Made by a program: the position numbers and the translations under genes
Notes under the pieces: model-generated
What the model was told of the DNA's origin: nothing
Seen by the model: the letters and a program-made list of their open reading frames with translations, nothing else
The model's database searches: none
NCBI RefSeq assembly: GCF_947623445.1
Contig: NC_135244.1
Span: 9,362,001-9,426,000, forward strand
From: Clavelina lepadiformis
Lineage: Eukaryota > Chordata > Ascidiacea > Aplousobranchia > Clavelinidae
Direction: 5' to 3'
Length of the DNA stretch: 64,000 nucleotides
In this document: positions 12,550 through 24,094 of the stretch, piece by piece
Position numbering within the stretch: the first letter of the stretch is position 1
How the letters are laid out: the number at the start of each line of letters is the position of its first letter

Positions 12550-14910
12550 CAAGTTTCTGCCTTCGCAGAAGTTGGGTTATGGTTTATTTCATATTATCTT
12601 TTACGTTCGGGTGGTTACGGCGTATTGCGGTTAATCTAAAGTTAAAGGCCTTGTTTACATCATTTATCAGTTTGTTCAGTGAGAAAGCTTGGTTATCGTT
12701 TACGCATCTTAGTCTTGTTTTCCAAATTTGATGTTTGGTCACCATGTTTGGCGTATAGTTTCCCGTTTCGTTTCGGAATGGCAAGAGATTCCAAGCACAT
12801 TTGTAGTTGAATGTATGTAGATATCTTGGGAGTATTTTCAGGTCCGTTCTTTTCCATTTTTAGCCAAGTGGCTTATTGCTCGTAATTTCTTCGTTTGTAT
12901 GATACGTTCATACTCTTTTTTACTATTTTTTGCAATTAAGTCGTTTCGTTTCAGATTGTATTTCTTTATTATTTGCATTATTTTTTCATAGTACGGGGAA
13001 CGAGATTCGGTGTGCGGTATATTATTTAGCCTAACTGCTTCTAAAACGTCGGCAATTGCATGGCCTATCTGGTATTCTATGTAACTCGTGTGGGCGTTCA
13101 GCGGTTCGTTTAGGACCCTCGCTTGGCAGTATTTTAGTATCGATCCTATATATATTAAGTCGGCGTATATTTCGTAATTCGGAAAATTGAGTCCGCCGTC
13201 TGGCTTGGGTGTTGTAGCATTTTTATGTCTACGTATTCATTTTTCCCAACTGCATATCTAACTACTTTTTCGTTAACTTTCTTTATTTTTTCAATTGATG
13301 CAGTGTCGGTTTGTGCCGCGTAATTGCTAACGGGAAGCAGTCTCGCTTTTATTAATACCGCTTTGACGTCGAAAGTGGCGTATGTTTTATCTATGTCTTT
13401 TATTACTGATTCGATTTTTTCGCCAATTTCTTGTCAAAACGGGCTCAGGTTATTTTTTACAATATTTACGCCGAGGAGGTTAAAGTTTGTATGGTGCCAT
13501 TTTATATTGGGTAGCAGGGTACTTGGGAAATCGTTATTTGTTCTTAACCCTTGCGCTTTTTGTTTATTTAATTTGAGACCCGATGCCAGTTGAAATTGAT
13601 CCACGATGTCAATGGTGAAGTTTACCGAGGTCACATCGCTGAGTGTCAGGGTTACGTCGTCCACGTAATTCATGCTTTTAATTTCGCGTATACTGCTTAA
13701 TCTTATACCGCTAAGAGAATCAGTAAAAAACTTAAGGTATCCCCTTGCCTCACTCCCTTTTTAGTTCAATATCTGGGGATTTTAATCCGTTAATCATGAT
13801 TGAAGCGTAGCTGTCTTTATACATATTTTCGACCATTTCAATTAACTCTGTTGGGAAATTTTTTAAATCCGCATGGATTTTAAAGTTTCTATTAGCCAAT
13901 CGTGTTCTATCTAATCAAACGCTGTTTCGAAATCTAAAGAGAAAAAGAAAGCCGGGTTGTTTCTGCGACACATGTGGTGGAACAGATCCCCGCTATTACT
14001 GTTGTTCCTTCACCTATTGTTTTTCCTATTGTTGCGTATTGTTGTTCCCCTATCAACTCGGGCATTACTTGTCGAATTCTATTGGCCAGGATTTTCGTAA
14101 AGGTTTTATATTCTATATTTAGCAACATTATGGGTCTAGAGGTGCTTAAATTGGCGTCGTCTCTTTTTTTGTTTATTAGTGTGATGGAACCTTTTTTAAC
14201 CTCTTTTGGCACCGTTTTGCAATCTAGCCAGAATTGCATTACTCGCTGGTTTCTTTCTTAATTTTTGGCCAAAATGAATTGTAGAATTCCACAGAGATCC
14301 CGTCTGGACTCGGCGATTTACCGTTTTTCATTGTTTGGACCGCATTTTCTATTTCCTCTACCGTGAGGGATCATTTCAAAGTTGATGATGTTTCTGGGTT
14401 TATCTTGCGTTTTATCTCTTTCAAAAAAGCGTTTTTCGTGCTAGCAATTGTTTTAGTACTGGAGTAGAGTTTAGCGTAAAATGACGCGACGGCTTGGATC
14501 AATTTCTTTTCAATTGGAATTCGGTACGAAATATTTATCGTACAGTTCATTTATGTACGTTTCATTTTATTTGCTTTCAAATTCGGCAAAGAACTCTTTG
14601 CTGCCTATTCTTTCAGAGTGTTCCCTATTTTTCTGCATTTCTACCTATAATTTTCTTTCTTGATATTTCGCATTTCGAAAATTTCGCAGATTTTTTTTCG
14701 TCGAAATATTCGCTAAATCCGATTTCATCTTTCTTAAGGGCTGTTATCCCGTGTTTGTATTTCCTTTTAAGTAGGGTTTCTTTTTCGTTATTTTTTTTGA
14801 TTCATTTCTTTGGTGTAGCCAAGAATGAGTTGTTTTAGTCTACCCTTAATTTGAATCCACCAATCGCTCGGGTTTTTGTATAGATGGGGTGTTAATGTTG
14901 ACCACAAAGA
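12550..14910 (-). pseudogene. L1/Tx1-like non-LTR retrotransposon fragment, inactivated
   Basis: On the minus strand, broken frames give a reverse-transcriptase order. Near 14340 there is KNGKSPSPDGISVEFYNSFW. At 14239-13934 there are KKGSITLINKKRDDANLSTS, a RPIMLLNIEYKTFTKILANR segment and a GEQQYATIGKTIGEG stretch. At 13673-13434 there are the catalytic-type MNYVDDVTLTL and LASGLKLNKQKAQGL. Farther 3' material runs to about 12584. The YVDD box and the PI.LLN..YK..TKILANR signature are typical of L1-clade enzymes. Frame changes and stops between blocks (for example just before the 14239 block) show it is dead. It lies between the FAM151-like gene and the 78-residue ORF. I could not place exact 5' or 3' ends or a target duplication. 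Confidence 0.82.
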
Positions 14911-15739
14911 CCATTTTTTTCAAATGCGTTTCGAAACGTTTTTGACCTGACCACTTAGTCAAAGCTGTCAGCAGGTCACGCAGGTGATAGCAAAACGAGA
15001 ATGAAATGATTCTTGGTGATAATTTACTGTCTTAAGATTGTCTCGATATTGTGGCATTTCACGCAGTCAACCTGTACTATTCTGTATTGAATGTCTTGGC
15101 ATTGTGTTACACGTTTACGTTAGGCTTTGCAAATGTCCTACCAATTTCCAGCAGGCCTGTAATTAATTTTATGTGTTCAAGTGTTCAACGGTGTTCTTTT
15201 GAACGTTTTACACAAGTTTAATTTAAGATGTTGTGTAGGCTACTTCAGTACGCACTCGAACTGTCAAGACGAAACAAAGCAATGTAAACCCCTAAAAATA
15301 ACGCAATAGTTAAAATGTTCCTTTATATCTTCAAGTAGTCTACTTGCTTTAAATGGGACAGAGGACCACTCCAAATACAAGTTCGTCTTTTAAATGAAAA
15401 GTACACCTTTGGCATCGAATAGCGCTTGTAGTCTCGCGCGTGAGTTCAGGCTTTATCATGTAAGTCCAAGTGAAATATGTTAAGCAAGTTTCTTACGCTA
15501 TTCTTACGCTACAACAGTGTTGAATTGATACACGGAATACGTATAGAGTATAATTGTGTACATTGTAGAAGCTTATAACTTTGGTGAACACACAAAATTA
15601 GGATTCGTGTAATGCGCTAAGCTTTTTTTTGATATTTTCATAGCATATCAGGTTCACGAAAATCCTGTAGGCTGCTGTATTTGAAACGTCTACCTTTTCA
15701 ACGTGTTTCTTTAAGGTGTGGTTGAAATACGTAAGTAGA
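14911..15739. other. Intergenic, no gene seen
   Basis: No coding exon or repeat boundary could be supported. It lies between the LINE remnant and the small ORF and would contain the promoter of the latter if that gene is real. Confidence 0.4.
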
Positions 15740-15976
15740 ATGCCTGGAGTTCCAAGCTGTTATGTTGAGTTTCTGCGCAAAATGGTTCCGTCTGTAGCTC
15801 CTCATAACACCCCCGAAATTGATCATATTATCAGAAGAGCACTTGCTCTGCAAAGGATGTGCTTTAAAGACGTTCCAAATTCGTATCAACTCTTGAATGA
15901 AAAATTACAAGAACGCTTCGGAGAGGATTGGAAGAAGCATTACCAATTTCGAAACAATGAAGAGCTTAAGGAATGA
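15740..15976 (+). CDS. Small single-exon protein, 78 residues, unrecognised
   Basis: The frame starts at ATG 15740 (MPGVPSCYVEFLRKMVPSVA) and ends with EELKE. It is highly charged in its second half (LQERFGEDWKKHYQFRNNEE), has no transmembrane segment, and looks helical. The composition is far more protein-like than the random frames around it, and it sits in free space between two genes. The size and MPGVPxxxYxxFLRKM start are reminiscent of small mitochondrial assembly factors, but I cannot assign a family. A longer reading from the GTG at 15716 is not expected in a eukaryote. It could also be one exon of a longer gene. Confidence 0.5.
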   Translation: MPGVPSCYVEFLRKMVPSVAPHNTPEIDHIIRRALALQRMCFKDVPNSYQLLNEKLQERFGEDWKKHYQFRNNEELKE

Positions 15977-16497
15977 CAATTTTAGTACAACTGACTTTAG
16001 CTATTGTAAACGTTGCTGGACAAACAGCATGCATGCTACTGATTACAGATTTTTCATTTTAAATTTATCCCAAGTTTATGGTAGGCCTACAACTTTTGTC
16101 TCAGTAATAATTAATCTGATATAGCTAATATGCATAGGCTATGCATGACCGACTCTTATATGATTACATATGGCTTGCCTTCGTAGCATATAGGTTATAG
16201 AAAGATGCATCACATAAACGTGTACGGACTACGCACATCAGTAACTTGTTCCATTTGGCCTAGTATTCGCATAGATGCATGGGGCGCAAATGACGGTGGT
16301 GGTTTTTGTGGGTGCAATTGCTTGGGGCCGCAATGTCACCTTATAGTAAATAGAACCCAAACAGGCTATAGCCTATAATGGTTTTTCTATTTTTGCAAGT
16401 GTTTGTAACCTTTTATGCAGCCTAAACTTTAGATCTTTTTCTTCCTTTTATCAAATAGTGTTCGACACAAATAATTTCATTTGCTGTATAATATCAA

Positions 16498-18258
16498 CTA
16501 ATACATGCTACCATAGTTTGAGTTTCTCGGACGCTTTATCTTTTCTATGTTCTTCAGTATTAAATCGTGAATCGAAGAGTAAGTGTTTCTTATGTCGACC
16601 AGCATAAGGCGAAAATTGACAAACTGCTTCTCATCTTCTTCAGCAATATACCGGTAATAGTCATGCACATGAGGATTTTTGATTATCTTCGTTGCAATCT
16701 GCAACGACAAACCAATTTGGTAGCTTGTAAACTTTATGATGTTGCAGAAATAGGTCAGAGGCATAATCAGGTAACTACTGAAAAAGCACCATAATATTTC
16801 TTAATTACCTTTGCTCTAGAAGAAAAATAATTTGAAATTTGACTTAAATATAGTGCAAGTTCACATTCAGCATTTTGTACTTCATTGACAGTTTCTTCTT
16901 GAACAGATCGACCAAAGTTATTGCCATCTTCTATCTTTGGTAAAAGCAAGGTAACCTTAAAACAACACGCAGAAACAACATTACGTCTTTTGTTAACGAG
17001 TTTTAGTATTTTACAAACAGATTTTTCTTAACCGGCCCAAGCCCGTATGCCGCAGTTGGCCCTAGTTCCAAGAAGGGACACCAATTTCCTCATTACATAA
17101 GCGTAAATTGTAAATGAACAAGAATATCATTGAATGATATATAACATCTTAACAATCTTTCACGTCAAAACGGGGCGATAAAAATGACCTACAGAAAACT
17201 GCGGCATTGGAAAATGGCGTTAGGGGAGAGTTGCATAAGCAGCCCCCCGCCATAGGAGAAAACAGTCGTAAATTCTACAGCTTTGCCGAAATGTTTTCTC
17301 ATTTTCTATACATGAAGAGTTCAGCCTATAGAGTATAGACCTAATGTTATCTACCTACAGTGTTAATATTATCTTAGCCTAATAATAATCCATTTATGAA
17401 TAAATCTTCATGTTTAAAAAATTTCTGATGATAGGGATTTTTACCGGTAGCCGAGATTCGAGCGTTGACATAGGCCATAGGGTATAGGGCATAGGGAAAC
17501 TCCTATAGGGTTGCCAGATTAAATGGGCTGCGTGACTTGTTACGAAGTTACCGTGAAATAGTCACTTCCAAAGCAAAATGCTAACCATATAATAAGATGA
17601 AATAGTAATACTGTAGGCTACCACAAACATAAAGCCAGCTTGAAAATGTGGAAAAACCCCAAAACCAAAAAGCTTTTAAAACTTGCAAAATTACAGATTG
17701 ATTGCGTGAAAACGCATAAGCAATATCTGTACTAAATATAAAATTTAAATTACTTTTCCAGTGAGGGCGTCCTTAGCAAAGCCATCCACCAGGGAACTGC
17801 TCTACTATTTCAGAAAAGAAACAAACACAAATATATGCTAATTAGAAAAATAGTTCTTCAACTGAAGTAACTTTGCTGAACAATGCTTACTCATACAAAA
17901 CATTTACACTCACCCACAAACGCAGAATGTTGCAATAGTCGATTAAGCCGGTAATTTCCGCACGGAGCCTATCCATAATATTAGTTATAGCCTTATTGAC
18001 TTCAACTTGCCTTGATTCTTCGCGGTCCGCAATTTTTACTGATTGCAAACCTTCATTTACAGATACTTTTTTTTCGTTGTTTTGTAAAACACCTAAACTT
18101 GTCCAACTACATTGGCGAATTTTTTCGATGTTTTTCAAACTAAATTCAGGATCTCTTAAAGATTTATCCAACTCAGCAATTTTTTTGGGAAAAGTTTTAT
18201 GCAAGAGATTTTCAGCGGTTTGGCCAACTTCCGTAGTAAAACTCTGCACAAAATCCAT
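16498..18258 (-). CDS. PSME3-like: Proteasome activator PA28/REG subunit
   Basis: Three exons, all phase 0: 18258-17914, 16955-16809 and 16698-16498, giving 230 residues. The N-terminal helix contains FPKKIAELDKSLRDPEFSL (human PA28gamma has FPKKLLELDSFLKEP). The activation-loop region reads LPKIEDGNNFGRSVQEETV, nearly as in all PA28 proteins. The C-terminal helices contain KNPHVHDYYRYIAEEDEKQF and LILKNIEKIKRPRNSN, ending in SMY. PA28 rings are heptamers that dock on the 20S proteasome and open its gate without ATP. The stretch between helices 1 and 2 is short and lacks the KKRR-type nuclear signal of vertebrate PA28gamma, so it could represent the ancestral gamma or a diverged member. Intron 1 holds a copy of a FAM151 exon fragment. 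Confidence 0.95.
17516..17578 (+). repeat. Left arm of an inverted repeat pair around PA28 exon 1
   Basis: The stretch from AAATGGGCTGCGTGACTTG to GAAATAGTCACTTCC matches, with small gaps, the reverse complement of 18468-18528. The sub-motif GTGAAATAGTCACTTC also occurs near 35948, so this is probably a dispersed repeat rather than a gene-specific structure. Confidence 0.5.
17751..17797 (+). repeat. Copied fragment of FAM151-like exon 10 inside PA28 intron 1
   Basis: About 47 bases match FAM151 exon 10 at 11499-11548. The first 29 (from ACTTTTCCAGTGAGGGCGTC) are identical and the following 18 differ at four or five positions. The match covers the codons for TFPVRASLAKPS. No splice sites or ORF context make it functional here. 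Confidence 0.8.
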
Positions 18259-18467
18259 GTTTTCAAGTTGTTTGCAGTATGCATAAACTTTTTATTTTCT
18301 GCCATAGGTAGGCGTTACTCTGCAAATTTGATTTATTATGAATCATAATTGATTTTGTTATGCAAATAATACATAATGTAAACAATACATAATAAACCCA
18401 ATTATTGTATTATCACTGATCAGAAAAGCCAAATTATACTTTTCTGTCAGCTTTGGCACAAACATTT

Positions 18468-18528
18468 TTGTTTTGAGAGTGACTATTTTAACGACAGTAG
18501 GTCACGCAACCCATAGTTAAATACGGGC
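18468..18528 (-). repeat. Right arm of the inverted repeat pair around PA28 exon 1
   Basis: Reads on the minus strand as TATGGGTTGCGTGACC followed by AAATAGTCACT. It pairs with 17516-17578 in inverted orientation, about 0.9 kb apart. Confidence 0.5.
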
Positions 18529-20053
18529 GGTTAGGATAGGTTAATGCTTTCTATTTCGAATTGTAGCCTAATGGCCCTGAATATTTTATTGATGGCATAT
18601 GGCATACCTGTAAAGTAAGCCGGGGTAACTTTGGTAGGTTAAAGTTTGCTGTTAAATTTTGCTTCCGTATATGATATATTAAAGTACCGTAAACTGCTAA
18701 TTGCGGCATATTACTACCACTAAATTTGATACATTTAAAACATTTTGATACGGATATACTCTACTTCACCTTTTCAAATTCGAAAAAAATTGACATTAAT
18801 GACTAGACTGATATTAATTATGTTAGTTACGATAAGCTTGAGTGAAAAAAGGTAGACTAAGTTTAATCAACCATTAAGAAGTACTTAGCGTAGTAAGCTT
18901 TGGTTAATGATGCATTTTTGAGTCATTACAAACCTTAAACCACTGCCTGAGAGTAGGCTATGTGCGTCGCGTTCAAGCAGGGAAAGCATCTCTGAAAATG
19001 TGAAGTCTCGATTAAGAAAATCATATTGCATATCTGAGGTATGACGGACAGCTGCATAGCCTACTGGCATAGCCAATAGCTCAGGGACCGGGTCTGGTGC
19101 ATAAGTGCACATCCAGATGACGTCTCATTTTGAGTAGCTGGAGTCTAATAGACAAGAGCATCTTGTGGTTGTGCACTTATATACTATAGATTCGATTTAG
19201 ATACTATGTCATGGTTGCCAGCTAGCCTATATGTTCATTGAATCGTTGTTGAAATATAGATGCATGACTCTGCAGCTCTTTCAGTCTTTCTTTAACAACG
19301 GAGAGTTGCACATGTTTCAAGCACCACCATTCAACCATATGTCAGTAGGCTAGGCCTTGGCTAGGTTTGGGTATTCTGGTACTTTTGCTGCTCCTCATCG
19401 TCTTCGCATTATGGGCTATAAAAACAGCTAACTGCCTCCCAGTAACTATAATTGGAATATAAGGCAGCAGAGTTGTAAACAAGTCATCAAATTCAAGTCA
19501 CAAGTCAAGTAATTTACCTTTTAAGGCTCCTATGGTGGAAAGTGTGACACGCAGGAGACTAATCAACGTGCCCGCCAAAATATTTTATCTTTATGCCGAT
19601 TTATTATAAATAAAGAAGATCTGGTTGTTTGAATGCTAATTTATAAAGAGTAAACAAAAAATTGAGTCTTCACTGTATGCCATCACGCCAAGATTTCCAT
19701 CATTACACACACGATTTTTCATCAAAAACTGCCGTACTTACCAGTCGAGCTCAAGTCGAGTATTTTGGTGCAAGTGAATCGAGTCAGCTTGAGTCATTTG
19801 ATATATAAGACTTGAGTCAGTTACTATTCGAAACCAAGCAAAATACAGAAAGAAAAAATACCATTTCAGTCAACCAGAAACGTTTATAATTATTGAAAAG
19901 CAGTTTAATACCTTTCTTAATATCAATTGTAATTTTATAAATGTCTAGTTTTCCAAGCCATATAATGTTTGGATAAACAATTTTTTAGTCTCTTTTTTAG
20001 ATTTCAGATGAGGCTATTAAATTATACACCAATCTTTTTATGAAATTTTGAAA
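18529..20053. other. Intergenic between divergent PA28-like and IRAK4-like genes
   Basis: No coding exon was supported. The region contains one copy of a dispersed repeat (19520-19750) with a matching copy at 57235-57475. Promoters of both flanking genes are expected here. Confidence 0.45.
19520..19750 (+). repeat. Dispersed repeat, copy A
   Basis: Aligns in the same orientation with 57235-57475. Shared blocks include GTGGAAAGTGTG, ACCAACGTGC/CATCAACATGC-type, CCGATTTATTATAAATAAA, GCCATCACGCCAA/GCCATCATACCAA and TCAAAAACT. Copies differ by substitutions and indels. Family unknown. Confidence 0.6.
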
Positions 20054-23000
20054 ATGAGTCAATTGTCTCGTCCATGGTCTATAAGACCGCAGAAAACCTT
20101 GCTCTCAAATAACTCATATATAAGAAATTTGCCTTATTCCCTTGTTCAGTTAATTGCTGCTGAACTGGATCCAGCTGGTACTGCTACCAATTGGAAAGAT
20201 CTCGCATTAAGGATACCAAAAGGACCACACAATCCAGAACCAAAATTTACCATACAACACATAAGGTTTGGTGTGTTTGTTGAATTTATGATTTTTGCTC
20301 TTTTGTATCTTGTTACAAGTTCATTAGCTTGCTGTTGTGATACTTACATGTAGGAGCTTTGAAGCAGTGGCACAAAGCGGCAAAAGCCCAACAATGGCAA
20401 TAATGGAGTCATGGTCAACAAGTAATGCAACAGTTCAGGTACATTTCTAAACATCGTACATTTGTCATTTATACAAGTTGCTATTGCACTGTTGTTAAGC
20501 ATGTTGACATTAAATGGACATGACCTACTTTATTATGTATCATGAATCATTTCATATTAGGTAGAAGGTAGCCCACTTGTAGATTTTTTGTCTTTGGTAA
20601 TAATAAAAAATGGTTGATCAAGTTTTCCTTAGTCATTTTCAATCTCAACTTTGCCCTGTATGACAGTCAATAATTCATCCCCAGTTGTTTACACTTACTA
20701 GGTTTAGGTTAACTGAGGTTGAATTGATCAGAATTTACTTGCTGAGAGCTATTGTAGTTAACCAAAGTTGAATTCACCTTGAATAATAATCAGAATTAGG
20801 TTGCATATTTTGCATAATTATATATAGAATTTGATGGAAATTCTATCATCAATGGGATTGCATAGTCTTGTCACAATGATTCAAGCAAGAATTGCTCAAG
20901 CCCCAACTCCACCTCCTTATGATGAAATTGCTGGAAGAAATACTGGTCCGCCATATCCACCTTCAATACCTGGACAATCAGCGCAATATGGCTCTCCAAA
21001 TCAAACCTTTGGTCAAATTGGGTCTCCAACTCCATTTCTATCCACATACGGACAGCATAACCCGGAACAAAACCGTCACAACGATTTCAGCTTTCTTTCT
21101 CCTCAACCTGTGTCATTTGCACCAAACAGTCCTAGCCCATACAGCTTAAATTGGTTTTCAAATCAAATTCCACAACCTTCTGCAAGTGCTGTATCGAGAA
21201 ATTCTGATGCTATGTCTCATGCGTACAATCTTATATCAGATCAATCAGTTGAGAAATCGGTTTTTGAAAAATCATCCTCTTCAAGGCGACAACCCACTGA
21301 ACATGATTCTCTTGCTAGTGTTTTGAATACAGAAAAAGATTTGGCAACAGGAAATGGTAAGGTCAAGATGGTTAGGACGATGCAAGTACTTTTAAGTTGA
21401 ATGGTTAACTACTTTGTTTATTGAGTATAAGTTCATTTTAATAAGATTTGTATTACACAAAAGCTCATAAATTTTTTTTGAACTGCACAGTAACCGTATT
21501 TACCTTAGTTCAAAATGTTTACCCATCATTCAGTAACAGCGTTTTCATACGCCAGCTTGAAGTTGGTGACTTCTAATTTCAACAATTCTTTAAAGCTGGG
21601 AGAGGGTGCTTTTGGCTGCGTATTTCAAGGCCACTTGGCTCGAAACATGCAGGTTGGTATGGCCAATCTTAAAAGTAAAATATATTGTTTTGTGTTTTAA
21701 ATAGAGTAGCTAAGCCACGCAAGATATGTCTATAAATATTTACCTTACTAGTACTGCTGTTTTCCATTACTGGTTTAGGGCAATAATTCATCTGAAGCTC
21801 GAAAGATCGCCATAAAGCGACTGAAACTGGACACTCCAGAATTTGCAAGTGCAATAACGGAACAATTTAAAAAAGAAATTCACGTTATATCTGAGTAAGA
21901 AGTATTTCTGTACTTCTATTTTGTTTTGTAATTGTTAACTCCAAGTAGAGTATTTTTACGCTTTTCAGGTTAAAACATGAAAACATCCTGCCTCTGATGG
22001 GTTATTCGTATGATGGTCCTGAGCTTTGTTTGATCTACGATTATATGTATAACGGTTCACTAAGTTCTCGCCTTGAGTTGTGCAGGTGATGTGTTTTATA
22101 GGCCTCTTCAAACCTATTCATGAGGTACACTTCTGCTCACTAATTGTGAATGGTGTGCTCTCTGCATGATTTGGCTTTCCTTGGTAATTATACCAGAATT
22201 ATCTACTGCCCTTGAAACACCTATCACCTTTGTTCAAGCATTTTCTATTGGTTTCATAGGAATTTTATTTTTTTAGAAATAAAAAGGCAGTATTGAAAGT
22301 AGGTCAGAGGTTAGAAATAGCTCGTGGAAGTGCATCGGGAATTTCCTATCTTCATAAGAAGAAACTCATTCATCGAGATATAAAGAGGTTAGGTTTTTTC
22401 ATTGTTTTTTGTTATTTTAGTGATGACTTTCAAAACTCTATGTTGTACTATATACATGCATTTATAAAGTGATCAAGTGTGATTTCATTATTCTAAAGTT
22501 TATTAATCCAAAATTCTCACCATCCAACACAAAGTATCATGGTACAGATAACCTTCAATGTATTTTAGCGCATTGTATCCCATTTTTTATTTTGGTAACC
22601 TTACTTTTTAGAGACAGTGCCCTGGGGTCAAAATGGTTCAAATTAATGAGATCCCACTCTATTAATGTCTTTATATATATTACATACATGTATAACATGA
22701 TTATTATAGTGCACATAAAATTGAATATTTCTCTATTTAATGCGGCAGTGTTTATTTAATTTCCCCCGGTAAATTTGCATTAATATTTTGTTTAGTTCAA
22801 ACATCTTGCTTGACTCTGAAATGAAACCACGAATCAGTGACTTTGGCTTGATAAGATCAACTGATTCTGAAGCTTCGAACAGAACAAGTACCAAAACCAA
22901 TAATCCAATTGGCACTTTAGTCTACATGTCACCTGAAGCTTACAAGGGCGTTGTATCAAATGCAATGGATGTATACAGCTTTGGTGTGGTAAGTTTTGCT

Positions 23001-24094
23001 ACAACAATTAGTTCTCATGGTGTTTTTTGAAGTGCTGTATAGTGTATATAGTTTTATATAATGCATGCCTACCATAGTGTTTTGGTGTTCTTAACGCAGA
23101 CAATCATTTACGTAACATTTGAACTAACAGGTTTTACTTGAACTACTTACTGGCATGGCCGTAATGGATGAAAATAGAGATCCATGCCACCTTACCATGT
23201 ACATAGAAGAAATGTGTGATGTGGAAGTTGAAAGTTTTTTCGATACCTTGGCTGGGGAATGGTGCCATGGAACAGGACAAGCACTGTATGATTTAGGTAA
23301 TCAATGTGTGGAAAGTAAGCGAACTAAAAGACCTTCGATGCAAAAGGTAATTATATTAGTAACTACTGATTTATTCGATTTTGATTAGTTGAAAATAAGA
23401 TTTTACTTGGTCACAATTTAAAATACTGTTTGTATCAACAACAAAAGTTGCTCAGCTGGTGAATGAACCAACGTTTCGCAAACCCATGCAGGTGAGCTTC
23501 GTCAGGGCAGATTACAATAATAGAGAATAAAAAATATTTTTGAAAACGTTTTCAAAAATATTCTCTATTTATTGTAATTTGCCCTGATGAAGCTCACCTG
23601 CATGGGTTAGCGAAACGTTGGTTCATTAAGGAATTCATTCACTAGCTGAACACCTTTTGTTGTTGAAATTATGCCTGCTGGCAAACATAGTATACTGTAG
23701 GGATATTACATGGTATTTACATACGGTAAAACTTGAAATGTGGGGTGGGCCAAAAATTACCATTTTGAAGTTGTTTTCAGGTCCATAATAGCTAACATTG
23801 GTTTTCAGATATATTGCAAGTAAAGCAAGAATTTTAAAAGGCAGACATTTTTAGCCCACCCTGTAGATGGTTGTAAATTTGTTAGATAGTTTACTAAATA
23901 GTATTGCTAATTTTTTTAGTCTGTAACATGCATGTACTTTTTAAGATAATAATAATGTTGTAGAAAATAATTTAAACAGTACCATATATATCAACCAAGA
24001 AAACGTAAGCTACTTTTGTTGTAAGAAATAAACAACTCACTTTTAGGTTTTCACTGAATTGTCAAAAATGTGTGAGAAATTCTTTGAGAGGTGA
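20054..24094 (+). CDS. IRAK4-like: IRAK4-like death-domain serine/threonine kinase
   Basis: Ten exons in phase: 20054-20265, 20354-20438, 20828-21361, 21509-21652, 21779-21894, 21969-22085, 22277-22387, 22796-22988, 23131-23346 and 24047-24094, giving 591 residues. The death domain spans roughly residues 1-118 (IRNLPYSLVQLIAAELDP, WKDLALRIP, SFEAVAQSGKSPT). A Pro/Ser/Gln-rich linker of about 165 residues follows, with PPPY at 127-130. The kinase domain has the glycine loop LGEGAFGCVFQG, AIK lysine, a tyrosine gatekeeper in LCLIYDYMYNGSL, HRDIKSSN, SDFGL and the activation segment ending in GTLVYMSPEA. The tyrosine gatekeeper and death domain mark IRAK/Pelle kinases, which relay Toll/IL-1 receptor signals through the MyD88 Myddosome to NF-kB. 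The short IRAK4 hinge is here replaced by a long linker like the IRAK1 ProST region. All catalytic residues are intact. Confidence 0.95.
23435..23669. mobile_element. Foldback (hairpin) MITE in the last IRAK4-like intron
   Basis: Two arms of about 115 bases are inverted copies: the left begins CAACAACAAAAG, the right ends CTTTTGTTGTTG, and both contain CCAACGTTTCGC and CCCATGCAGGTGAGCTTC. They meet at a palindromic centre, GAAAACGTTTTC. The right arm has about 10 extra bases (TTAAGGAATTC region). No ORF. Confidence 0.85.

Noticed and set aside
17755..17830. Possible extra FAM151 gene copy downstream of FAM151
   Set aside because: Only ~47 bases match one exon; no other FAM151 exon or splice sites are present nearby.
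22469..22759. 96-codon frame in the IRAK4-like gene
   Set aside because: It falls inside intron 7, has no family resemblance, and the flanking exons join in phase without it.
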